Shown: positions 1 to 5,741, counted from the stretch's first letter. The stretch: DNA of 7,554 nt from Acidobacteriota bacterium (GCA_003224785.1 QHZV01000256.1:454-8007); one strand, 5' to 3'. The notes: a model not told the origin generated them from the letters alone. A program made the numbers and translations.

Positions 1-218
1 AGATTGTCGAGCGCTTCCTGAATCAGGTCCGCGTATTTATCTCCCACATGACGGAACTCCGCAGTCGGAACGCGGATGTACATGATTCCATCGCTGGTGT
101 GACTGTAACGCGTAGGCTTCAGCCAAGTGTCATATGAGTGCCGGTTGATTTTCTTTTCGAGCGCATCGAGAATGCGCGACCACGGATTCGGACTGAGAGT
201 AGGAGTTGGGACGGACAT
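1..218 (-). CDS. dnaA: DnaA, chromosomal replication initiator (N-terminal domain I only, runs off window)
   Basis: DnaA binds DnaA boxes at oriC and opens the duplex to start replication. Only the first 72 residues are visible, so the AAA+ and DNA-binding domains lie outside the window. The minus-strand reading begins MSVPTPTLSPNPWSRIL and continues with the domain I signature: W-x-x-I-L-x-x-L-x-x-K-I, then S-Y-D-T-W-L-K-P-T near residues 28-36, then a short beta strand (MYIRVPTAEF) and a helix ending in LIQEALDNL. The start is the ATG at 218-216. An in-frame stop (complement of 228-230) lies four codons upstream, with no other usual start codon between. No clear Shine-Dalgarno precedes it. 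It is divergent from the rpmH operon, the classical arrangement around oriC. Family assignment rests on domain I and on synteny, which agree. Confidence 0.93.
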   Translation of the reverse strand, partial: MSVPTPTLSPNPWSRILDALEKKINRHSYDTWLKPTRYSHTSDGIMYIRVPTAEFRHVGDKYADLIQEALDN

Positions 219-493
219 ATGAAAAATTCACTGCGGGCCGCGGCTGGGGCAGCGCCTGTATCTTGGGTGTTCGCTTACAGAGTCGCTTCAATTGCCAGCA
301 GAGAAGCGTGTTTCATGAGCTGGCGCGGACAAAACAAATTAGCTTCGACAGAGCGTCATGCTAGCACAAAACATTTCTGTTTGTGGAAATCTTTTCACGA
401 AAAATTCGCGCAGCTTTTCTTTTGAATGATGAAGAAAAGTTTCTGTCAAGTAGCGAGATCATAAATGCAACAGGAGTGGTGCAAGAGTGCTCT
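219..493. other. Putative oriC region, dnaA-proximal intergenic DNA
   Basis: This non-coding stretch starts at the divergent dnaA gene, the usual place for oriC in the dnaA/rpmH arrangement. The best DnaA-box-like site is TGTGGAAAT at 384-392 (minus-strand ATTTCCACA, 7 of 9 matches to TTATCCACA). A weaker TTTTCACGA follows at about 394-402. From about 364 to 470 the DNA becomes AT-rich, with runs of A and T, and could serve as an unwinding element. No cluster of consensus boxes was found, so the origin call rests mostly on location. No convincing gene is seen: an open frame at 138-425 overlaps dnaA antisense and resembles nothing. Confidence 0.4.
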
Positions 494-617
494 CAGCCGT
501 CAGCCATCAGCTATCAGCTCAAATCGTTGCGTGCCCATTCTTGTGTTTTGCCGGAATCAACTCCCGTGTGGGAGCGCGGGTTTTCCTGATGGCTGAAAGC
601 TGATGGCTGACGGCTGT
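493..617. repeat. Heptamer inverted-repeat element A (about 125 bp)
   Basis: Two 25-bp arms, 494-518 and 592-616, are reverse complements at 24 of 25 positions and enclose a 73-bp spacer. Each arm is an imperfect tandem array of four 7-nt units: 493-520 reads as units such as TCAGCCG, TCAGCCA and TCAGCTA, and the complement of 617-590 gives the same unit type. The spacer holds a small hairpin, CTCCC-GTGT-GGGAG at 561-574, followed by CGCGGG and four Ts. That may be a weak terminator or the remnant of one. The element could be a non-autonomous mobile element or a transcript hairpin. It lies between the origin candidate and the kinase promoter. Related arrays occur at 2963-2990 and 5057-5139. 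Confidence 0.8.
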
Positions 618-646
618 TTGACACAGGCATCCCTACGCCCTAACAT
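618..646 (+). promoter_or_regulatory. Sigma70-like promoter for the kinase gene
   Basis: A perfect -35 hexamer TTGACA (618-623) is followed after exactly 17 bp by TAACAT (641-646, 4 of 6 matches to TATAAT). The predicted transcript would start near 653, only about 14 nt before the GTG start codon at 667. The leader would then be very short, with little room for a Shine-Dalgarno. The -35 begins one base after the right arm of the upstream heptamer element. Confidence 0.5.
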
Positions 647-666
647 CCTCGTCCTACGAGCACGCA

Positions 667-2208
667 GTGGAACCCGAAACCATTTCGCATTATCGAATCG
701 TCGAGAAGCTGGGCGGCGGCGGAATGGGTGTTGTGTATAAAGCCGAAGACATTCGCCTCGGCCGTTTTGTTGCGCTGAAATTTCTTCCTCACGAGCTGGC
801 TGCGGATACCCAGGCGCTCACGCGTTTCCGTCGCGAAGCCCAGGCTGCTTCCGCGCTGAATCATCCCAATATTTGCACCATCTACGACGTCGGCGAAGAG
901 CAAGGCCGCGCCTTCATCGCGATGGAATATTTAGACGGCCTCACACTCAGCCACTTGATCGCCGGCAAAGCGGTCGAAGCCGAACGCCTGCTTCCTCTCG
1001 CCGCAGAAATCGCCGATGCGCTCGACGCTGCGCACACGCAAGGCATCATTCACCGCGACATTAAGCCGGCAAACATTTTTGTCACCAAGCGCGGCCACGC
1101 CAAAGTCCTGGATTTCGGACTTGCGAAAATTGCGGACCGTATATCGTCAGGATTTTCCTCGCAAGCCACGCAAGACGATCTGAATCTCACTATGCCCGGT
1201 ACTGCCATGGGCACCGTCGCTTACATGTCACCCGAGCAGGCGCTCGGCAAACCACTCGATGCACGCACCGATCTTTTTTCCCTTGGGGTTGTGCTCTATG
1301 AGATGGCGACCGGTCAACAAGCATTCACTGGGACGACTTCCGCCGCAGTGTTCGACGCAATCCTACACCGCAATCCCGCGCCAGTTGAACGCCTGAATCC
1401 AGCGGTTCCGCCCGGACTCAATCCGATTATCAGCAAATTGCTCGAAAAAGAGCCCGACCTGCGTTACCAAACCGCCGCCGACCTGCGTGCCGACCTCAAA
1501 CGCCTGCATCGCGACACGACTTCCGGCCATTCTGTTGCTACCACAACTCAAGCGGCAGCAACTCGTGCAAAGATTAAGTCTCGCTTTGGGATCGCCGCCG
1601 TAGCCGTTCTCGTTATTCTCCTGATTGGAGCAATTTTTGCGTGGACACGGTTCTCGTCACACCGGGACCAGTCGTCCTCAAACAACAGCGCGCCTACATC
1701 TACGGCACCGACGGAGAGCGAACCCGCAAACGCCCCCGTTCCTCCTCAGGCCACGTCCCCTTCGGGGAATTCAAACAAGACACCCAGCATTCCTGGAACC
1801 TCTGAGGGCCCGTCGGCTCAGGATTATCAAAATCTCGGCAACAATATTGCCTCGAAGGTGCAAAAACAGGTGAGTGATCAACTCCGCCAGCTGGGGATTG
1901 ACCCTTCATCATCCAATTCGACGGGAACCAACACACATACGAAAGCGTGTGCCCAAATTTCGAGGGCCTGCATAGTCGCTGGATTCGTCGCAGGCCCAGG
2001 AAACACTGGCAATCAAGTCTTCCCCGACTGCGTGGTCCCGCTCATGGACGGAACTCCGCAGCCGCAAAACGCAACCATACCGCTGCCGCAGGTCAATCCG
2101 AACGTGATTGCCGCCTGTAAGCAGTTGAAGCCCAACTACGGGCATTTCTCGAAAAAGCATTCGCGGGAGCCATCCAGCGCCGAATCCTCTCCGGAATCGG
2201 AGCAATAA
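667..2208 (+). CDS. Transmembrane Ser/Thr protein kinase, PknB (Hanks) type
   Basis: This 513-residue protein phosphorylates Ser/Thr on unknown targets. The N-terminal kinase domain (about 9-275) has the glycine loop GGGGMGVV at 16-23, ATP-anchoring Lys38 (VALKFL), the helix C Glu57, HRDIKPAN with catalytic Asp131 and Asn136, DFG at 149-151, MSPEQ at 187-191 and Asp202 of DLFSLGV. All key residues are present, so it should be active. One membrane helix lies at about 308-328. The outer part is a Ser/Thr/Pro/Asn-rich linker, then a short region with four cysteines (428, 435, 455, 484) that could form disulfides, then a charged tail. I recognise no sensor domain such as PASTA. The start is GTG at 667; no strong ribosome site is seen. 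It lies between the origin region and rpmH, an unusual position, 105 bp from rpmH. The kinase call is secure. The ligand and substrate are unknown. Confidence 0.95.
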   Translation: MEPETISHYRIVEKLGGGGMGVVYKAEDIRLGRFVALKFLPHELAADTQALTRFRREAQAASALNHPNICTIYDVGEEQGRAFIAMEYLDGLTLSHLIAGKAVEAERLLPLAAEIADALDAAHTQGIIHRDIKPANIFVTKRGHAKVLDFGLAKIADRISSGFSSQATQDDLNLTMPGTAMGTVAYMSPEQALGKPLDARTDLFSLGVVLYEMATGQQAFTGTTSAAVFDAILHRNPAPVERLNPAVPPGLNPIISKLLEKEPDLRYQTAADLRADLKRLHRDTTSGHSVATTTQAAATRAKIKSRFGIAAVAVLVILLIGAIFAWTRFSSHRDQSSSNNSAPTSTAPTESEPANAPVPPQATSPSGNSNKTPSIPGTSEGPSAQDYQNLGNNIASKVQKQVSDQLRQLGIDPSSSNSTGTNTHTKACAQISRACIVAGFVAGPGNTGNQVFPDCVVPLMDGTPQPQNATIPLPQVNPNVIAACKQLKPNYGHFSKKHSREPSSAESSPESEQ

Positions 2209-2223
2209 ACTGGTTCAGGGCGG

Positions 2224-2253
2224 TTTACCTGCTTGCGATGCGTCATTTATACT
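2224..2253 (+). promoter_or_regulatory. Candidate sigma70 promoter of the rpmH operon
   Basis: TTTACC (2224-2229, 4 of 6 matches to TTGACA) is followed after 18 bp by TATACT (2248-2253, 5 of 6 matches to TATAAT). Transcription would start near 2260, giving a leader of about 54 nt before rpmH. This would let the ribosome/RNase P/membrane-insertion operon be transcribed independently of the upstream kinase. No terminator is evident between the kinase stop and this promoter, so read-through is also possible. Confidence 0.5.
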
Positions 2254-2313
2254 TCTTCTTCGCAGACTACCGAACCATTCCAGCTGCCGAAGACAGGAGC
2301 TTAAGACTTTTTC

Positions 2314-2469
2314 ATGCCTAAACGCACATTCCAGCCTAACCGTCGCCGCCGCTCGAAGGTTCACGGCTTTCGCACTCGTATGAAGACGAAGAGCGGACAG
2401 GCCGTCATCTCGCGACGCCGGGCCAAAGGACGCAAACGGGTTGCCGTGAAGCCTGGTTTCCGTGAGTAG
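2314..2469 (+). CDS. rpmH: 50S ribosomal protein L34
   Basis: L34 is a small, very basic protein of the large ribosomal subunit that binds 23S rRNA. The 51-residue product starts [20 protein letters not shown] and continues with [20 protein letters not shown], an almost invariant L34 sequence. It ends in the usual K-P-G-F region plus RE. An AGGAG at 2295-2299 lies 14 nt upstream of the ATG, somewhat farther than ideal. It is the first gene of the operon, and rnpA starts only 2 nt after its stop codon. Length is typical (44-52 residues in the family). Confidence 0.98.
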   Translation: MPKRTFQPNRRRRSKVHGFRTRMKTKSGQAVISRRRAKGRKRVAVKPGFRE

Positions 2470-2471
2470 AA

Positions 2472-2948
2472 ATGCACGGGCAAGAATGCCCGTGCTCCCG
2501 CAAAATTGAATTTCGAGGCACGGGCGTCCTCGCCTGTGCAACTCTAAAATTGAAGGAATCGCCCCAGCGGAGTGAGAACAGAGGGTTTCCAAAAAGTCGC
2601 CGCTTGTTACGCCATGCGGACTTTGAACGGGTTTACAAGCAGGGACGACGGCACTTCGCCACGCACATGACCGCGTTTTATCTGCGGCGCGAGGGCGAAC
2701 CCGGCGAAAGCAATTTACGTATTGGTTTTACAGTTGGAAAGGTGTTGGGCGGCGCAGTTCAGCGGAACCGCATGAAGCGCCGGCTGCGCGAGGCAGTACG
2801 ATTGTCCGGATTTACGCCGACGGTCGCGGTGGATGTTGTGATCAATCCCAAGCGCTCGCTGCTGAGCGTGGACTTTCGCATCGTGCAGAGCGAGCTCGCA
2901 AAAGCATTTCGCGTAATTGAAAGATCTTTTGAGAAGGGCAAACACTGA
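2472..2948 (+). CDS. rnpA: Ribonuclease P protein component, with REP-encoded N-terminal extension
   Basis: RnpA is the protein subunit of RNase P; it helps the catalytic RNA bind pre-tRNA and trim the 5' leader. The conserved fold starts near residue 39 (FPKSRRLLRHADFERVYKQG). The RNR signature is at 98-100 (QRNRMKRRLRE). From the ATG at 2472 the protein has 158 residues, longer than the usual 110-130. Residues 1-23 are encoded by two REP hairpins and are Cys-rich and unlike any RnpA. An alternative start is the TTG at 2550, giving 132 residues, a normal length. Neither start has a clear Shine-Dalgarno. The ATG lies 2 nt after the rpmH stop, so translational coupling could drive it. An in-frame TGA at 2463-2465 rules out starts farther upstream. 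Identity is certain; the start is not. Confidence 0.95.
   Translation: MHGQECPCSRKIEFRGTGVLACATLKLKESPQRSENRGFPKSRRLLRHADFERVYKQGRRHFATHMTAFYLRREGEPGESNLRIGFTVGKVLGGAVQRNRMKRRLREAVRLSGFTPTVAVDVVINPKRSLLSVDFRIVQSELAKAFRVIERSFEKGKH
2474..2495. repeat. REP-like hairpin 1 (perfect 9-bp stem, 4-nt loop)
   Basis: GCACGGGCA (2474-2482) pairs perfectly with TGCCCGTGC (2487-2495) around the loop AGAA. It has the same architecture as the hairpins at 2518-2539 and 5720-5741. It begins inside the ATG proposed as the rnpA start, so the hairpin is coding in that reading. In the rpmH-rnpA transcript it could slow ribosomes or stabilise the upstream mRNA. Confidence 0.85.
2518..2539. repeat. REP-like hairpin 2
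   Basis: GCACGGGCG (2518-2526) pairs with CGCCTGTGC (2531-2539) around the loop TCCT, with one G-T pair. It lies 22 nt after hairpin 1 in the same orientation. Both are followed by an AAAATTGAA motif (2502-2510 and 2546-2554), suggesting a duplicated unit. It falls inside the first part of the rnpA reading frame. Confidence 0.85.
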
Positions 2949-2962
2949 CAGAACAGGCACAA

Positions 2963-2990
2963 TCAGGCGTCAGGCGTCGGGCATCAGGCT
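2963..2990. repeat. Heptamer array B (four tandem 7-nt units)
   Basis: Four consecutive 7-nt units fill the gap between rnpA and yidD: TCAGGCG twice, then TCGGGCA, then TCAGGCT. The unit matches the consensus TYAGSYN shared with elements A (493-617) and C (5057-5139). Here only one arm is present, with no facing inverted copy. An AAGG (2993-2996) directly after it may be part of the yidD translation start region. Confidence 0.75.
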
Positions 2991-3016
2991 CTAAGGTCTT
3001 TGCTATTTTGCTGGCA

Positions 3017-3301
3017 ATGCCACAAGCCGTTCTGCTTGCTTTCCTCCGCGGATACAAGTGGGCCGTCTCACCAATGTTCTTGCCCGCCTGCCGCTACGTT
3101 CCAACCTGTTCCGAATACGCAGCCGAAGCTATTGAAGGGCACGGCGCGTTGCGTGGATCAGTGATGTCGATGTGGCGTCTTCTGCGTTGCCATCCGTTTG
3201 TGAAGGGCGGATATGATCCCATCCCTCTAGCGAACGCGCAATCCCATCCCGGAGCTACGCTCCAGAGGACAGCCGAGGGCGGCTGTTCGCACGTGAACTG
3301 A
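3017..3301 (+). CDS. yidD: Membrane protein insertion efficiency factor YidD
   Basis: YidD is a small membrane-associated protein encoded beside yidC and thought to help YidC/Sec insert inner-membrane proteins. The family core is clear: LLAFLRGYKWAVSP with an amphipathic start, then C-R-Y-V-P-T-C-S-E-Y-A, E-A-I-E-G-H-G-A-L-R-G, and R-L-L-R-C-H-P-F with G-G-Y-D-P-I-P. The three conserved cysteines are present. From ATG 3017 it has 94 residues; a TTG at 3008 would add three more and is better placed for the weak AAGG at 2993-2996. The last roughly 20 residues after YDPIP are not conserved, and part of them is encoded by a hairpin repeat at 3267-3288. The stop is 4 nt before yidC, so translation is probably coupled. 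Confidence 0.95.
   Translation: MPQAVLLAFLRGYKWAVSPMFLPACRYVPTCSEYAAEAIEGHGALRGSVMSMWRLLRCHPFVKGGYDPIPLANAQSHPGATLQRTAEGGCSHVN
3267..3288. repeat. REP-like hairpin in the yidD 3' end
   Basis: GGACAGCCG (3267-3275) pairs with CGGCTGTTC (3280-3288), with one G-T pair, around the loop AGGG. The 9-bp stem with 4-nt loop matches the other hairpins in size but not in sequence, so it would be a second family. A smaller hairpin, GGAGC-TAC-GCTCC, precedes it at 3251-3263. It lies inside yidD just before yidC and encodes part of the non-conserved YidD tail. Confidence 0.7.
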
Positions 3302-3305
3302 TCCC

Positions 3306-5060
3306 ATGCCTGAATATAAGAGCCCGCAATCCGAGCCCGGCAACGAGCAGCGTTTCTTGCTCGTGATTCTGGCAATGGCAGTGGTGGTCTTCGGCTCTCA
3401 GTTCTTTTTGAAAAAGTACGCTCCGCAGCCGCCAGCAAACAGCAGCGCTCATCCTACTCAGGCGGCGCAACAGGCCCCTGCGCAATCAGCAGCGGCTCCT
3501 GGTCAGCCAGCAACGATTGCGCCAAAACCGCCGAAAGAACCTGCTGGAACTAAACAAGCCGCGTCCGAAACCGAGACCGTTATTGAGAACGATCTCTATC
3601 GCATAACGTTCACCAACCGCGGCGCGCAGGCAAAGTCGTGGATACTGAAGAAATATCAGGACGATCACGGCCGTCCACTCGATCTCGTAAACCAGCCGGC
3701 GGCGGCGAAGTTCGGGTATCCGCTTTCGCTTTGGACATACGATGAAGCGCTGCGCAATAAACTCAGCGCCGCCTTATATGTCAGCTCCGGCAGTGGAACT
3801 CTGAGCGCTCCTGCCAAGCTGGAATTCGAATATTCCGATTCCGGTCTGACCGTCCGTAAGACTTTTGAGTTTGACGATACGTACGTCGTCCATGTTTACA
3901 CGTCCGTCTTGCAGAACGACGCGGCGGTTTATGCCTTTCCGGCATGGCCTGCCGGATTCGGCGACCAAGCCAGTCTCGCCGCTTACGCTTCCGGACAGTT
4001 CGAATACCAAGTCAATGCCGATGCCGAGCACATTGCGGGCAAGAAAGTTCCCGGCGGCGGCACGCTGCATGGCACCTACAACTGGGTAGGGGCCAGCAGT
4101 TCGTATTTCGGCGCCGTGTTCATCCCCGACAACATTGACAACCTCACGGTCGTAACGCTGCACAACGCGCTCGATTTTGTCGCCGATCCATCGAAGCCAA
4201 ACGATGCGAAGCCGGTGGATGTTCTTGGGGTTGCTGCAGGACATGCCGGAGAAACCAGCGCGCGCCTATTTGCCGGGCCCAAAGCCATCGCTATCCTCGA
4301 CTCGACGCCGGTTCCTTCAATCGTTGGTGCCGACAAAGATCTGCGTAAGCTGGTGAATTTTGGCTGGTTCACCGCAATCGCGCGCCCGTTGTTCGCGTGG
4401 CCCTACATTGGACTGCGCTGGTTTCATGGCTACGTTCATAATTGGGGCTGGGCCATCGTTATTCAGACGTTTTTCATTACCCTGTTGCTGTTGCCGCTGC
4501 GCATTTACCAGATGAAGTCAGCTTTAAAGATGCAGAAGCTGCAGCCGGAAATGAAGGCTATCCAGGAGAAATATAAGAAGTACAGCATGCGCGATCCGCG
4601 CAAGCAGGACCTACAGAAGGAAATGGGCCAGCTGTACAAAGAGCACGGTGTGAATCCGGTGAGCGGGTGTTTTCCGCTGCTGGTCCAGATGCCTTTCTTC
4701 ATCGCTTACTACAAAATGCTGAGTGCAGCCATTGAGCTGCGTCAGGCTCACTGGCTCTGGATCAGCGATCTTTCGGCAAGCGATTTTATTCTGCCGTTGA
4801 TCATGGCCGGAAGCATGTACCTGGTCCAAAAGATAACTCCGCAGGCAGGAATGGATCCCGCGCAACAGCGAATGATGACCTTGATGATGCCGGTCATGAT
4901 GGGCTTCTTCTTCTTCCGTTTGCCGGCCGGTTTGAATCTGTATTATGCCGAGAGCAATTTGATCAGCATCGCTCAGCAATTCATCATGAATCGCAGCAAA
5001 CTCGGCCGCGAGATTAGAGAGGCCAATGCGAAAAGGGCCAGGAAGAAGGGAAGCCCTTAG
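3306..5060 (+). CDS. yidC: Membrane protein insertase YidC (Gram-negative type)
   Basis: YidC inserts and folds inner-membrane proteins, alone or with SecYEG. The 584-residue length and plan match the Gram-negative type. It has an N-terminal membrane anchor (about 17-35), a Pro/Ala/Gln-rich linker (about 38-85), a large periplasmic domain starting near IENDLYRITFTNRGAQAKSW, and the conserved insertase core from about residue 350. The core shows NWGWAIVIQTFF, PLRIYQMKSALKMQKLQPEM, the cytoplasmic helical hairpin, and VNPVSGCFPLLVQMPFFIAY. Later membrane segments (PLIMAGSMYL, MPVMMGFFFFRLPAGLNLYY) and a basic C-terminus follow. The groove arginine (R366 in E. coli) aligns with Thr392 here, and the nearest arginine is Arg399. 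No Shine-Dalgarno is visible, so coupling to yidD is likely. The stop codon lies within a heptamer repeat. Confidence 0.97.
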   Translation: MPEYKSPQSEPGNEQRFLLVILAMAVVVFGSQFFLKKYAPQPPANSSAHPTQAAQQAPAQSAAAPGQPATIAPKPPKEPAGTKQAASETETVIENDLYRITFTNRGAQAKSWILKKYQDDHGRPLDLVNQPAAAKFGYPLSLWTYDEALRNKLSAALYVSSGSGTLSAPAKLEFEYSDSGLTVRKTFEFDDTYVVHVYTSVLQNDAAVYAFPAWPAGFGDQASLAAYASGQFEYQVNADAEHIAGKKVPGGGTLHGTYNWVGASSSYFGAVFIPDNIDNLTVVTLHNALDFVADPSKPNDAKPVDVLGVAAGHAGETSARLFAGPKAIAILDSTPVPSIVGADKDLRKLVNFGWFTAIARPLFAWPYIGLRWFHGYVHNWGWAIVIQTFFITLLLLPLRIYQMKSALKMQKLQPEMKAIQEKYKKYSMRDPRKQDLQKEMGQLYKEHGVNPVSGCFPLLVQMPFFIAYYKMLSAAIELRQAHWLWISDLSASDFILPLIMAGSMYLVQKITPQAGMDPAQQRMMTLMMPVMMGFFFFRLPAGLNLYYAESNLISIAQQFIMNRSKLGREIREANAKRARKKGSP

Positions 5061-5139
5061 CTATTATCCATTAGCTTTTAGCTGAACGTATGTAGTCCAA
5101 ATCGAGCCGCCGCGCTAAAAGCTAAGAACTAAGAGCTAG
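5057..5139. repeat. Heptamer inverted-repeat element C
   Basis: The left arm (5057-5084) is four 7-nt units: TTAGCTA, TTATCCA, TTAGCTT and TTAGCTG. The complement of 5139-5112 gives four more: CTAGCTC, TTAGTTC, TTAGCTT and TTAGCGC. The arms therefore face each other as an imperfect inverted repeat (12 identical positions at the inner core GCTAAAAGCTAA) around a 27-nt spacer. The left arm contains the yidC stop codon (5058-5060). The right arm contains the AAGAG (5131-5135) nearest to the jag start. Folded in RNA, it could hide or expose that translation start. Confidence 0.75.
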
Positions 5140-5146
5140 CTTGCTT

Positions 5147-5677
5147 ATGAACAAACTCGAATCTGCAAATCAGATCAACGCATTCCTCGGTCCCGTAATC
5201 AAGCATGCTGGACTGAAGCTCCGATATCGAATAACGGTTGACCCGCCTCTTGCCGACGACCGGGATTGGGAACGTCCTGACGTGCTGGTGGAATTCGCCG
5301 GCCCTGATGCATCTCTCTTGCTCGAACGAGGCGCAGAATTGTTGCGCTCGCTCGAACTGCTGGCCATGGAAATGCTTCACCTGCCCGGCAACGAGCACGA
5401 AAAAATCAGCTTCGATTGCATGGGACACAGAAAAGCCCGCATCGAAGAGCTTCGGCTTTCGGCTCGCGTTGCCGCCGACAAAGTTCGCGAGACCGGCGCA
5501 CCGTATAACTTCGCACCCATGTCCTCACGCGAGCGCCGCATCGTTCACCTGGCATTGCGGGATGAACATGACCTCCGCACCGAAAGCGACGGCGAAGGCC
5601 CGCGAAGGTCGGTGGTGCTCTATCCCAAGGATTACAAGAGCGCGCCGCCTCAGCCCGCGTTCAGGCGCAGGCGATAA
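5147..5677 (+). CDS. jag: Jag/KhpB-like KH-R3H RNA-binding protein, short form
   Basis: Jag (also called KhpB or EloR) proteins bind RNA through KH and R3H domains and are usually encoded just after yidC. From ATG 5147 the product has 176 residues. A KH-like part spans about 10-92, and an R3H domain about 95-163 includes the signature R130-R-I-V-H134 within MSSRERRIVHLAL, followed by the usual T-E-S-D-G-E-G-P-R-R-S-V-V-L. The basic tail ends FRRRR. Two oddities are visible: there is no separate Jag_N domain, and the KH loop expected as GxxG reads L-E-R-G (59-62). A TTG at 5141 is two codons upstream but ATG is preferred. AAGAG at 5131-5135 is a possible ribosome site inside element C. The gene usually found next, mnmE, is absent. 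Confidence 0.88.
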   Translation: MNKLESANQINAFLGPVIKHAGLKLRYRITVDPPLADDRDWERPDVLVEFAGPDASLLLERGAELLRSLELLAMEMLHLPGNEHEKISFDCMGHRKARIEELRLSARVAADKVRETGAPYNFAPMSSRERRIVHLALRDEHDLRTESDGEGPRRSVVLYPKDYKSAPPQPAFRRRR

Positions 5678-5693
5678 TACTCAATTAGCGCGT

Positions 5694-5708
5694 AATTTTT
5701 GAAAAATT
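5694..5708. repeat. Short AT palindrome after jag
   Basis: AATTTTT and AAAAATT flank a single G, giving a perfect 7-bp inverted repeat 16 nt after the jag stop. Its lack of GC pairs makes it a poor intrinsic terminator. It could be a protein-binding site or the AT-rich flank of the REP that follows. No other terminator is seen after jag. Confidence 0.4.
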
Positions 5709-5719
5709 GGAGTGTGGGG

Positions 5720-5741
5720 GCACGGGCGTCCCCGCTCGTGC
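5720..5741. repeat. REP-like hairpin 3, upstream of the RAYT gene
   Basis: GCACGGGCG (5720-5728) and CGCTCGTGC (5733-5741) form a 9-bp stem with one G-T pair around the loop TCCC. The left arm is identical to that of hairpin 2 (2518-2526), and an AAAAATTGG stretch precedes it. It sits about 94 bp upstream of the transposase start, where a RAYT's own REP is expected. Confidence 0.85.

Noticed and set aside
138..425. Plus-strand open frame of 95 codons overlapping the dnaA start
   Set aside because: Its first third is antisense to dnaA codons and the rest is origin-type DNA. The peptide has no family resemblance and no ribosome site.
561..584. Stand-alone intrinsic terminator
   Set aside because: The 5-bp stem is followed by six GC bases before the T run, and the alternative stem touching the Ts has only 4 bp. 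It is kept only as part of the spacer of element A.
493..617. Possible CRISPR or oriC iterons
   Set aside because: Units are 7 nt, contiguous and without spacers, so not CRISPR. The same unit type occurs at 2963-2990 and 5057-5139, far from the origin, so it is not origin-specific.
2215..2592. Minus-strand open frame of 125 codons
   Set aside because: It lies antisense to rpmH and the rnpA start and takes in REP sequence. The peptide has no recognisable domain.
3774..4244. Minus-strand open frame of 156 codons
   Set aside because: It is entirely antisense to the well-conserved yidC periplasmic domain, a codon-bias shadow.
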